Origin: GCA-002727735 sp036159515
GTDB taxonomy: Bacteria > Bacteroidota > Bacteroidia > Flavobacteriales_D > Parvicellaceae
Direction of reading: 5' to 3'
NCBI GenBank assembly: GCA_036159515.1
Contig: JAYYEV010000008.1
Coordinates: forward strand, 1 to 7,820
DNA: 7,820 nucleotides
The notes below the pieces were generated by a model, which was given only the letters and a program-made list of their open reading frames with translations, was not told the DNA's origin and did no database searches. The position numbers and the translations under genes are program-made. Every line of letters starts with the position of its first letter. Position 1 is the stretch's first letter. Below, one piece after another: positions 1-6,304 of the stretch.

Positions 1-2
1 CT

Positions 3-134
3 GTATTCATTGGCCCTCAAGCTAAATTAGGTAGGTTAACTTTTAGTTTTGAAATTTCTCCTTTCCAAGAAATTAGTATGGAAACAGGACTTATTGTTAC
101 AATTGGATATAGGTGGACTGTAAATAAAAAATGA
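3..134 (+). CDS. C-terminal fragment of a probable outer-membrane beta-barrel protein (5' truncated by window edge)
   Basis: The frame beginning at base 3 is open for 43 codons and ends at TGA 132-134, so only the C-terminus of a plus-strand gene is inside the window. The fragment alternates hydrophobic and polar residues in short stretches (LGRLTFSFEI, then METGLIVTIGYRW). This is the pattern of the last transmembrane strands of a beta-barrel, with an aromatic-rich end followed by a short basic tail (TVNKK). Such ends are typical of Bacteroidota outer-membrane proteins. The family cannot be named from so little. It ends 20 bases before the stop of the convergent lipoprotein gene, and no clear terminator hairpin lies between them. 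The beta-barrel reading is an inference from composition. Confidence 0.5.
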   Translation, partial: VFIGPQAKLGRLTFSFEISPFQEISMETGLIVTIGYRWTVNKK

Positions 135-154
135 AGAGAATAGAGTTAATTGAC

Positions 155-1012
155 TTAGAAGCCTTGTAACTTGTAATCAGGATCGTGGTCATCCGTTATT
201 TGCTTAGCAATCTCATGTAAATTGGTATTAAACCCTGTATTGTAATCATGCGTATTTAAATCCACATCATATAAACTATTTAACCAGACTAAGCTCCCTG
301 TTTCTTTAATGATATCTCCTTGATGACCCTTTTGATCTGTAAATAAAGATGTTCCCGCAGGTCCAAAAAGATCAATATTATCTAATAAGGTTCCATCCAA
401 TTTCATTTGATACAATTGTTTACTAGACCACCCTGTAGGTATAGTAAAAATGGTGGTGGTAGGAAACTCAACTCTTAATTGATTTATCATAGAGTCATGG
501 ACTATATCATTAACGGCATAATTATAATATTCATTGATGGTGTTAAATCCATTTGATTGAGCTAATGAATCCCAGTTGGCTGGAAAATCAATCTGAGGTA
601 TAGCAATGAAAATTCGTATATCAGGGTTATTCTGTAAAGCATAGTCTATCCATGCTCGATGTCCAGCTATGCGATCATCATTTTCATGTCCAGCAGTCAT
701 TCCAAAAATATCCACATTTCCTTGGTCCAATACAGCCTTTATATTAAAATGTTCTTGTGTTAATGAATCATTCCAAAAATTAATTGGACGACCGTTATCA
801 CCTCCTCTTGTGATTCTGGTGCTATTGTGGTCTTCAAACCCTGCTCCTATAGCTAAGGCATCTAATTTCTCGGCATAAGGCTTAAAGAAACTATTTCCAA
901 TGAGCAGCATATTATATCCTTGATGATCAGTTTCTTCTATTGGATCATCCTCTTTGTTGCAGGATATACATGATATAATCAATGCAGCCATTAAAAATTT
1001 AAAATACTTCAT
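155..1012 (-). CDS. SGNH/GDSL-hydrolase-like lipoprotein, probably surface exposed
   Basis: This is a 285-residue protein with a lipoprotein signal peptide: basic start MKYFKF, hydrophobic residues 7-17, then a lipobox with two candidate cysteines, C15 (IISC) and C18 (SCISC). C18 is followed by NKEDD, which fits the K-(D/E)2 export signal described for surface lipoproteins of Bacteroidota. The mature part begins with LLIGNSFF (residues 36-43), which resembles the block I GDS/GNSF motif of SGNH hydrolases with S41 as nucleophile. GHEND (108-112) resembles the GxND block. DQKGHQGD (226-233) could supply the catalytic Asp/His, although the spacing is D-x3-H rather than the classical D-x2-H. The likely role is ester hydrolysis (deacetylation) of a glycan or other polymer at the cell surface, but no substrate can be read. 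It stands alone on its strand, and a 19-bp dyad lies just upstream of the start. The family call is moderately sure, the enzyme activity less so. Confidence 0.6.
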   Translation of the reverse strand: MKYFKFLMAALIISCISCNKEDDPIEETDHQGYNMLLIGNSFFKPYAEKLDALAIGAGFEDHNSTRITRGGDNGRPINFWNDSLTQEHFNIKAVLDQGNVDIFGMTAGHENDDRIAGHRAWIDYALQNNPDIRIFIAIPQIDFPANWDSLAQSNGFNTINEYYNYAVNDIVHDSMINQLRVEFPTTTIFTIPTGWSSKQLYQMKLDGTLLDNIDLFGPAGTSLFTDQKGHQGDIIKETGSLVWLNSLYDVDLNTHDYNTGFNTNLHEIAKQITDDHDPDYKLQGF

Positions 1013-1026
1013 AATATGTCTAATTC

Positions 1027-1045
1027 TTATGATTAGTAATCATAA
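1027..1045. promoter_or_regulatory. 19-bp perfect dyad upstream of the SGNH-like lipoprotein gene (candidate operator)
   Basis: Two 9-base arms (TTATGATTA and TAATCATAA) flank a single central G with no mismatch. The dyad lies 14 bases upstream of the lipoprotein start codon (minus strand, ATG ending at 1012). A 7-of-8 match to the Bacteroidota -7 element on the minus strand (TAAGTTTA, 1049-1056) lies immediately upstream, so the dyad would cover the transcription start. That arrangement suits a dimeric repressor. Hairpin formation in the 5' leader is the alternative. The regulator is unknown. Confidence 0.4.
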
Positions 1046-1163
1046 TTATAAACTTATAAAGCTTTTTTTACATAAAAGTTAACCTATGGTAATAAAGCCT
1101 TTTCTAAGATCAATTTGAAAGTGGTAACTATTGACAGAGAAAAGAAATAACTAAAGTTGAATT

Positions 1164-1943
1164 CTATTTAAAAGAATTACCAGACATTTTTAATCCTTCC
1201 TTATTTTGATTGGTATTGATTTTTTCCTTTGGCGGCCAAGAAGTATCTAAATAAGAAAAGTAAATGTGCCCTTGTGTATTGTCTTCAAATACATTTCCGT
1301 TGATTTCAATTCCAGGACCTTGATAAATAATGCCGTATTGGCTGTTTTCGTGAATATAATTATTATTCACTACTAGATTTTGAGTTCGGTATGCTGCGAT
1401 TCCAACAATCCCACTTCCATTGAGGTCGCAATTTTCTATTAAGACATCCTCACAACCCTCTATGTGAATCACATTTCCAGTGCAACCTAAAGGACCTTTT
1501 GGTTCAATGTGTGTTGCTTTAAAGTTCATTAAGGTAATGTTTTTACAATTTTCTAAAAACACTACATCGTTGGCTCCATCTTGCATAATGAAAGTAGATC
1601 CATTACCATCAATCATCACATTTTTTTTTGCTATTAATTTCAAGGGAGAATCTAATTTGTAAGTTCCTTTCTTGATACTAAGATCACTTCCTGATACTAC
1701 AGAATTAGATACTAATAGATCTAAGATATTGGCTTCATTAAGTCCGGTTATTTCAGATGAAATGGTGTCTCCTTCATTGATCAAGTTTGTTGTATCCATT
1801 TCTATTTCCATAGATGAATCCTTTAAATTCATTTCTGCAACATCACTTTTAACCTCTATCTTTTTATTTTTATCTAACTGAGAATCACCATGATTACAAC
1901 TCATCATGACAGTGGCTAAAAAACAGAGATAAACAATTTTCAT
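1164..1943 (-). CDS. Right-handed parallel beta-helix lipoprotein
   Basis: This is a 259-residue protein. Residues 1-16 form a lipoprotein signal peptide ending in MMSC, so C16 is the lipidated cysteine. Residues 17-70 are a polar, low-complexity linker rich in Asp, Glu, Lys, Ser and Asn. From about residue 88 the sequence runs in repeating rungs: (S)LSIKKGTY, LIAKKNVMIDGNGSTF, VVFLENCKNITLMNF, VIHIEGCEDVLIENCDL, IAAYRTQNLVVNNNYI and IIYQGPGIEINGNVF. The regular I/V/L-x-I/V/L-x-N/D-G/N-N-x spacing is the mark of a right-handed parallel beta-helix (pectate-lyase-like/NosD-type fold), which commonly binds or cleaves polysaccharide. The helix has only about six turns, and no catalytic Asp/Lys/Arg set can be assigned. 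A binding or structural surface role is therefore as likely as lyase activity. It is monocistronic, with a 16-bp palindrome upstream. Confidence 0.7.
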   Translation of the reverse strand: MKIVYLCFLATVMMSCNHGDSQLDKNKKIEVKSDVAEMNLKDSSMEIEMDTTNLINEGDTISSEITGLNEANILDLLVSNSVVSGSDLSIKKGTYKLDSPLKLIAKKNVMIDGNGSTFIMQDGANDVVFLENCKNITLMNFKATHIEPKGPLGCTGNVIHIEGCEDVLIENCDLNGSGIVGIAAYRTQNLVVNNNYIHENSQYGIIYQGPGIEINGNVFEDNTQGHIYFSYLDTSWPPKEKINTNQNKEGLKMSGNSFK

Positions 1944-2162
1944 ACTGACTTTATTTTAAGACAAGATATCAAGATTGTTTTAAACTATAGTTTAATACCC
2001 ATAAAATAGTTAAGATTATTTCTGCTTACCATTTTTGGACTTTGATTTTACCAATGATCTCACATGACAATATCTCAGATTTTATATAGCAGTTGATATT
2101 TAATTTGAATCATTTACAGCTAGCGTAATAAATTAGATTAACTTGGATTCTTAGATTAGTAT
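1944..2162. other. Divergent intergenic region between the beta-helix lipoprotein and the KAS III gene, with a 16-bp palindrome
   Basis: This 219-base AT-rich stretch separates two divergent starts and must hold both promoters. The perfect palindrome TTAAACTATAGTTTAA spans 1980-1995, ending nearest 36 bases upstream of the beta-helix start codon. For the plus strand, TTAATTTG at 2100-2107 matches the Bacteroidota -7 consensus TAnnTTTG at 7 of 8 positions, but no convincing -33 element precedes it. No open reading frame, RNA gene or repeat family was recognised here. Confidence 0.35.
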
Positions 2163-3227
2163 ATGATGCAAAATGTAATTTCAGGAACGGGAAGTTATAT
2201 CCCTAAAATTAAAATGAAGAATGAGGATTTTTTGACAAAAGAATTCTACAACGAAGCACAATTAAAGCTTCCAAACTCTAATGAAGTTATCATCAAAAAG
2301 TTTGAAGCCATCACGGGTATAGCTGAAAGAAGATATTTAACATATGATTTAAAAAACAGTGACATTGCTACAATTGCAGCTAAAAGAGCAATTACAGCCT
2401 CAGGCGTAAACCAAGAAGAACTAGATTACGTAATCGTTGCCCAAAACTTTGGGGATGTGGCCCATAATTCTACACAGTGCGATATGTTACCAAGTGTAGC
2501 TTCTAGAGTTAAGCACAACCTGAAAATTAAAAATCCGAATTGTATTGCTTATGACACCATTTTTGGATGTCCTGGATGGGTTGAAGGTGTAATTCAAGCC
2601 AATGCGTACATAATGGCTGGTATGGCCAAAAAATGTCTTGTCATTGGATCTGAAACTTTATCAAGAGTAGTCGATCCACACGATAGAGATTCTATGATAT
2701 ACTCGGACGGGGCAGGAGCATGTATTGTAGAAGAGAATAATTCAAGTGACAGAGGTATTTTAAGTTGGGCTACTCAGTCTTATACTCATGAAGAAGCTTA
2801 TTTTCTTTTTTACGGAAGTTCTTATAATCCTGAAAAACCGGCTGAAACAAATTACATAAAGATGCATGGAAGAAAAATTTATGAATTTGCATTAAACCAT
2901 GTTCCTTTAGCGATGAAAGCGGCTTTAGAGAAGAGTAAAGTGGATATAAATAAGGTCAAAAAAATTCTTATTCACCAGGCTAATGAAAAAATGGATGAAG
3001 CCATAATAAGTAGGTTTTATAAATTATTTGACAAAGAAATGCCAGAAGGAATTATGCCTATGAGTATTCATAAATTAGGTAATAGTTCTGTAGCAACCAT
3101 TCCTACACTTTATGATTTAATTTTAAATAATCAAATTGAAAATCATGAGATTAATTCAGGTGATATCATCATGCTGGCTTCCGTGGGTGCAGGAATGAAT
3201 ATTAATGCCATAGTTTACAAACAGTAG
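2163..3227 (+). CDS. 3-oxoacyl-ACP synthase III (KAS III/FabH-like) family protein
   Basis: This 354-residue thiolase-fold condensing enzyme has the full KAS III catalytic triad: Cys136 in DTIFGCPGW, His271 in ILIHQAN and Asn307 in KLGNSSVATIPT. The N-terminal half carries ISGTGSYIP (6-14) and ITGIAERRY (50-58), usual for the family, and the C-terminus ends with the glycine-rich GDIIMLASVGAGMN. KAS III enzymes condense an acyl-CoA starter with malonyl-ACP, or in specialised relatives other acyl chains. This one stands alone, away from plsX, fabD, fabG or acpP, and is somewhat longer than housekeeping FabH (about 317-335 residues). A role in a secondary or branched acyl product rather than core fatty-acid initiation is possible. 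The start at 2163 is followed directly by a second ATG at 2166 and either could be used. It converges with the XRE regulator gene, 11 bases away. The family is certain, the substrate unknown. Confidence 0.85.
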   Translation: MMQNVISGTGSYIPKIKMKNEDFLTKEFYNEAQLKLPNSNEVIIKKFEAITGIAERRYLTYDLKNSDIATIAAKRAITASGVNQEELDYVIVAQNFGDVAHNSTQCDMLPSVASRVKHNLKIKNPNCIAYDTIFGCPGWVEGVIQANAYIMAGMAKKCLVIGSETLSRVVDPHDRDSMIYSDGAGACIVEENNSSDRGILSWATQSYTHEEAYFLFYGSSYNPEKPAETNYIKMHGRKIYEFALNHVPLAMKAALEKSKVDINKVKKILIHQANEKMDEAIISRFYKLFDKEMPEGIMPMSIHKLGNSSVATIPTLYDLILNNQIENHEINSGDIIMLASVGAGMNINAIVYKQ

Positions 3228-3238
3228 AAGAGTTATCT

Positions 3239-3460
3239 TTATTCTGTTTTTGGCAGTTGAAATAGATCTTCTACTTTACATTCGAGTGTCTTAGCTATCT
3301 TCAATGCCAATACAGTTGAGGGCACATAAATACCGTTTTCAATAGCATTTATACTTTTTCTGGAGACCTCAGCGCTGCTGGATAATTCTTGCTGAGTTAG
3401 CTCTTTGGATTTCCTTATTTCTTTTAATGAATTGAGTAGTTTCTTATGATGCTTTCCCAA
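3239..3460 (-). CDS. Small XRE-family helix-turn-helix transcriptional regulator
   Basis: This is a 73-residue single-domain DNA-binding protein. The Cro/C1-type HTH covers about residues 10-66. It includes LTQQELSSSAEVSR (21-34), forming the first helix-turn-helix pair, and the recognition-helix region SRKSINAIENG (33-43). YVPSTVLALKIAKTLECKVEDLF (45-67) closes the domain. Length and layout match the small stand-alone XRE regulators that usually sit in two-gene operons with a membrane protein. Here it follows the DUF6249-like gene with only 3 bases between them, so the two are surely cotranscribed. The dyad at 3918-3941, over the operon promoter, is the natural candidate for its autoregulatory site (inference). 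There is no sensor domain, so the signal must come from the partner or from protein level. It overlaps nothing and converges with the KAS III gene. Confidence 0.9.
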   Translation of the reverse strand: MGKHHKKLLNSLKEIRKSKELTQQELSSSAEVSRKSINAIENGIYVPSTVLALKIAKTLECKVEDLFQLPKTE

Positions 3461-3463
3461 AAT

Positions 3464-3877
3464 TTATTTCTTTTCAAACTCCTCCACAGCCTGGGTTAAC
3501 TCTGCTCCTGTATTAGGATATAGATATCCAGCAATAAAAGTACCAAGACCGATCAAGCTAACTAGACAACCTGCACCCATAAAAAATGTACCACCAAAGC
3601 TAAAATATCCCAAAGTAACAATCCCTAATCCTACAAAAGTGGTGATTAGTCCACCTCTTCTGTAATCGATGGGTTCTTTTTTACGTTCATCAAAAATTTT
3701 AAGTAATTCTTCTAATTTACTAGGGTCTTCTAGGTGTTTGGCAATTTCTAGTACTGTTTTTCTTTTTCCCTTTTCATCAAAATAGAGCCAAATAAAAACT
3801 GAGATTGGTATAATAATACCAGCCAATATTCCAAGTATGGGAATAAGTAAGGCAGATTGGTGGTTAAATGCTTCCAT
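3464..3877 (-). CDS. DUF6249-like integral membrane protein, partner of the XRE regulator
   Basis: This is a 137-residue protein with three predicted membrane segments: about 9-33 (LLIPILGILAGIIIPISVFIW), 77-93 and 97-119. Segments two and three form a tight glycine-rich hairpin (GLGIVTLGYFSF / GCLVSLIGLGTFIAGY). Between the first and second lies a charged, probably cytoplasmic stretch (34-74) with a short amphipathic helix, EIAKHLEDPSKLEELLKIF. The C-terminal tail after residue 120 is acidic and helical. The layout resembles the DUF6249-type membrane proteins that I know from Bacteroidota, usually cotranscribed with a small regulator, but the family name is by recall rather than search. It is the first gene of the operon and has a perfect -7 element 20 bases upstream of its start. 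A role as membrane sensor or antagonist for the XRE protein is conceivable but not demonstrated by the sequence. Confidence 0.7.
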   Translation of the reverse strand: MEAFNHQSALLIPILGILAGIIIPISVFIWLYFDEKGKRKTVLEIAKHLEDPSKLEELLKIFDERKKEPIDYRRGGLITTFVGLGIVTLGYFSFGGTFFMGAGCLVSLIGLGTFIAGYLYPNTGAELTQAVEEFEKK

Positions 3878-3896
3878 AGTTTTATTAAATGTTATA

Positions 3897-3904
3897 CAAA
3901 TTTA
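3897..3904 (-). promoter_or_regulatory. Bacteroidota -7 promoter element for the DUF6249/XRE operon
   Basis: On the minus strand this reads TAAATTTG, an exact match to the Bacteroidota -7 consensus TAnnTTTG. It lies 19 bases upstream of the start codon at 3877, leaving a leader of roughly a dozen bases. The -33 region falls inside the dyad at 3918-3941 and shows only a weak match to TTG. This gives the XRE operon its own promoter, independent of the zinc operon upstream. Confidence 0.55.
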
Positions 3905-3917
3905 AGAAAATAGTTTG

Positions 3918-3941
3918 AAATGTAACGTATAAGTTACATTT
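3918..3941. promoter_or_regulatory. 24-bp interrupted dyad overlapping the -33 region of the XRE operon (candidate XRE operator)
   Basis: Nine-base perfect arms, AAATGTAAC and GTTACATTT, are separated by six bases. The dyad sits between the folE stop and the -7 element of the DUF6249/XRE promoter and would cover the -33 contact region. A bound dimer would block polymerase, as expected for autorepression by a small Cro/C1-type protein. It is not followed by a T-tract on the minus strand, so it is a poor candidate for a folE terminator. The outer bases AAATG/CATTT also occur in the Zur-like dyad at 7316-7336, but the inner bases and the spacing differ. Confidence 0.5.
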
Positions 3942-3948
3942 ATTAACT

Positions 3949-4629
3949 TTACACTTTAAATTTTAAGCTATCGAAAAAGCTATTTCTGTATTCTAATTCT
4001 TCGAAACAACCACCAAAATCAATTGTGGTGGTTAAACTGCTTTTGTCTTTAATTCCTCTTGATGAAACACACATGTGTTTTGCATTTATAACAATAATGA
4101 CATCCTCCGTTTCAAGAGTTTCTTGTAGATCTTTTAGTATTTGAATGCATAATCTTTCTTGAACTTGAGGTCGATGGGCGTAATAATCGACAAGTCTGTT
4201 GATTTTAGAAAGACCAATGACTTTTTTTTTCGGAATATATCCAATATGAGCCTGGCCAACTATTGGAAGAAAATGATGTTCACATGATGAGTCAATGTTG
4301 ATATTTTGCTCAATTAGCATTTTATTGTACCCATATTTATTTTCAAAAGTAGATAGCTTAGGTCTGTTTTTAGGGTTTAATCCATAGAAAAGCTCTTTGA
4401 CATACATTTTGGCAAAACGATAAGGAGTTCCTGATAAGCTATCATCACTTAAGTCAAGCCCAAGTTCTTCCATAATATTGGAAAAATGTGTTTGAATCTT
4501 TGAAATTTTTTCTTCATCCGATTTTTCAAATGCATTTTTTAATAGAGGAGTATCTACATTGGAAGAGATGTGATTATCTCCTATGAGTTCAATATGTTCT
4601 TTATTAATTTTCGACACAGCATTCATCAT
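3949..4629 (-). CDS. folE: GTP cyclohydrolase I, zinc-dependent type IA (FolE)
   Basis: FolE converts GTP to 7,8-dihydroneopterin triphosphate, the first step of tetrahydrofolate and pterin synthesis. It is a 226-residue protein (E. coli FolE is 222). The signature motifs are present in order: SGTPYRFAKMY (66-76), SSCEHHFLP (114-122), GLSKINRLV (139-147), the Arg/Gln-rich HRPQVQERL (152-160) and KHMCVSSRG (184-192). The three zinc ligands by family alignment are Cys116, His119 and Cys187, all kept, so this is the zinc enzyme and not the zinc-independent FolE2. The start overlaps the end of the MerC gene by 26 bases (23 if the second Met is used), which suggests translational coupling. It closes an operon that looks zinc-responsive. 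The ZagA-like chaperone two genes upstream suggests it is a favoured zinc client. The N-terminal 35 residues are variable, and a run of nine A (complement of 4222-4230) encodes Lys134-136. Confidence 0.93.
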   Translation of the reverse strand: MMNAVSKINKEHIELIGDNHISSNVDTPLLKNAFEKSDEEKISKIQTHFSNIMEELGLDLSDDSLSGTPYRFAKMYVKELFYGLNPKNRPKLSTFENKYGYNKMLIEQNINIDSSCEHHFLPIVGQAHIGYIPKKKVIGLSKINRLVDYYAHRPQVQERLCIQILKDLQETLETEDVIIVINAKHMCVSSRGIKDKSSLTTTIDFGGCFEELEYRNSFFDSLKFKV

Positions 4630-5008
4630 TATTACATTGACAATATTTCATATTATAAATGTGAGTTATAGCTAACGATATGGCTGCGATGTATTTATAA
4701 TATGGAGAAATTTGTATAGATAAATTGTGTTCCACAATAATTAATACAAATAGTGCAGTCCAGTACAACCAGATTACCGGTTTGATCCAACTTGCTGAAG
4801 TTGTTTTAGATGATCTGTAAACTGCTACGAATGAAATAAACAAGAAGAAATAGTCTATAGCTATCCACCATGTTGGTGCAGTTGCACAACAACTTTGTGT
4901 GCATGCGGAAGCTACAAAAACAAATGGTGTGGCTAAGCAATGAATAGTGCATAAAGTGCTTGCTGAGGCACCAATTACGTCTGAGTTTATTTTTAGATTA
5001 TTTATCAA
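4604..5008 (-). CDS. MerC-domain membrane protein (putative metal transporter)
   Basis: This 134-residue protein is built on the MerC pattern: a Cys pair in the first membrane helix, CTIHCLATP (C20, C24), then SACTQSCC (C36, C40, C41) near the outer or inner loop, and four hydrophobic segments at about 9-34, 48-65, 77-94 and 105-119. The tail is a cysteine-rich CQCNNDECC (C123, C125, C130, C131), suited to binding a soft or borderline metal. Classical MerC moves mercuric ion, but there is no merA, merR, merT or merP here. Its place between a zinc-chaperone GTPase and folE points to zinc (inference). It starts 35 bases after the chaperone gene and overlaps folE by 26 bases. The family call is good. 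Substrate and direction of transport are not shown. Confidence 0.78.
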   Translation of the reverse strand: MINNLKINSDVIGASASTLCTIHCLATPFVFVASACTQSCCATAPTWWIAIDYFFLFISFVAVYRSSKTTSASWIKPVIWLYWTALFVLIIVEHNLSIQISPYYKYIAAISLAITHIYNMKYCQCNNDECCVEN

Positions 5009-5043
5009 CGGTATTAAAATTAGAGATACAATTTTGAGCTAAC

Positions 5044-6267
5044 TTAGTTCAGCGCATATACTCGTTCAACAGGCCAACTATCCTCATAACCACTTTCCCA
5101 TTTACCAGTGCCTATTTCCTGGTTTGTGCTAAGGCAGTTATCTAAAAGCGATCTAATTAATTTTTCGTTTAAATCTTGTCCGATGAAAACAATTTCATTT
5201 TTACGATCTCCAAATGTATCGTCCCAACCTGACTCAATTTGCTCTTGATTTTCCACGAATGCATATTGCATTATTCTTTTTTCAAAAGGCATACTGCTCC
5301 ACCAAACACCAGCACTATCCGCCCTAAGTGATCCCCCAGCTTGACCCCATATCAATGCCTGCTCAGGCCTTGAAGCTAACCAGAAAAGACCCTTACTTCT
5401 AATGATGTTGTTCGGAAATTGATTTTGAACAAAATGCCAAAAACGGATGGGGTCAAATGGGATTTTCGTCCTGTAAACAAAAGACCCTATTCCATATTCT
5501 TCAGTTTCAGGAGTATGTTCTTTCTTACTTAACTCTTCCATCCAACCAGCACTTTGTTCTGCCTCATCAAAATCAAAAAGACCTGTATTTAGTATTTCTG
5601 CTGAATTAACTTTACTGTAATTGGTTTCTATAATTTTAGCTGAGGGATTTAACTTTTGAATAGTAGATCGTAACACACCCAATTCCTTTTCGGTAACACT
5701 ATCAACTTTATTTAAAATGATCACATTCGCAAATTCTACTTGATCGGTAAGTAGATTTACTATGGTTCTATAATCTCCTTCGATATCCGTCATCTTTCGA
5801 TCCATTAACGTTTCAGGACTTCCAAAATCTTTAAAGAAGTTAAATGAATCCACCACAGTTACCATCGTATCAACATAACTGAACTTGGATAGGTCAATAT
5901 TATTTTCTTCGTCAATAAATGAAAAGGTTTGCGCCACAGGAATGGGTTCGCTAATTCCTGTACTTTCAATAAGTAAATAATCAAACCTATCTTCTTTAGC
6001 TAACCTTTCCACCTCTACCATCAAATCTTCTCTAAGTGTACAACAAATACAACCATTACTCATTTCAACTAGTTTTTCCTCTGTTCTTGAGAGAATATTT
6101 TCACTTTTTACTAGTTCAGCATCTATATTGACCTCACTCATGTCGTTAACTATCACAGCTACTTTTAATCCCTCTTTATTATGTAGTATGTGGTTAAGTA
6201 ATGTGGTTTTCCCTGCTCCTAGAAAACCACTAAGTACGGTTACTGGCAATCTCTTATTTATAGTCAT
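5044..6267 (-). CDS. zagA: COG0523 GTP-dependent zinc metallochaperone, YciC/ZagA/ZigA subgroup
   Basis: This is a 407-residue G3E-family P-loop GTPase. Walker A is GFLGAGKT (14-21), the conserved metal-binding GCICC (72-76) gives the CxCC motif, ESTGISEP (101-108) is the Walker B/switch region, and NKVD (186-189) is the guanine-specificity motif. A CobW C-terminal domain follows from about 259 to 378 (YGIGSFVYR ... FIGQDLNEKLI). The length of about 400 and stretches such as VNDMSEVNID, EKLVEMSNGCICCTL and HTPETEEYGI agree with my memory of Bacillus YciC/ZagA, a zinc-starvation chaperone, rather than shorter CobW or UreG-like proteins. There is no His-rich loop. It lies 37 bases downstream of the beta-CA-like gene and 35 upstream of the MerC gene. 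ZagA in Bacillus subtilis is reported to sustain FolE under zinc limitation, and folE is two genes downstream here. The gene symbol is by similarity only. Confidence 0.88.
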   Translation of the reverse strand: MTINKRLPVTVLSGFLGAGKTTLLNHILHNKEGLKVAVIVNDMSEVNIDAELVKSENILSRTEEKLVEMSNGCICCTLREDLMVEVERLAKEDRFDYLLIESTGISEPIPVAQTFSFIDEENNIDLSKFSYVDTMVTVVDSFNFFKDFGSPETLMDRKMTDIEGDYRTIVNLLTDQVEFANVIILNKVDSVTEKELGVLRSTIQKLNPSAKIIETNYSKVNSAEILNTGLFDFDEAEQSAGWMEELSKKEHTPETEEYGIGSFVYRTKIPFDPIRFWHFVQNQFPNNIIRSKGLFWLASRPEQALIWGQAGGSLRADSAGVWWSSMPFEKRIMQYAFVENQEQIESGWDDTFGDRKNEIVFIGQDLNEKLIRSLLDNCLSTNQEIGTGKWESGYEDSWPVERVYALN

Positions 6268-6304
6268 ATCAAATTACTGTAGTTAGAGTTTTTTTGAATT
6301 TTTT

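Noticed and set aside
669..878. Plus-strand open frame of 69 codons inside the SGNH-like gene
   Set aside because: Antisense shadow of a gene with a signal peptide and family motifs. No recognisable features of its own.
1480..1881. Two plus-strand open frames (1480-1662 and 1672-1881)
   Set aside because: Both antisense to the beta-helix lipoprotein gene, whose rung pattern is unmistakable.
3219..3249. Hairpin AAACAG ... CTGTTT with a 19-base gap between the KAS III and XRE stops, considered as a bidirectional terminator
   Set aside because: Six-base arms with a long gap, low GC content and only a short T-run. Too weak to call, although its position between convergent genes fits.
3918..3941. 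The 24-bp dyad considered as a folE terminator or second Zur box
   Set aside because: No T-tract follows on the minus strand and the arms are AT-rich. It shares only the outer AAATG/CATTT with the Zur-like dyad and has a different spacing, so an operator of the XRE operon is the better reading.
4222..4230. Run of nine T (nine A in the folE coding strand), with a similar run at 1621-1629 in the beta-helix gene, considered as phase-variable slippage tracts
   Set aside because: Both encode plausible Lys-rich stretches in intact frames, and such runs are common at this AT content. There is no evidence of switching.
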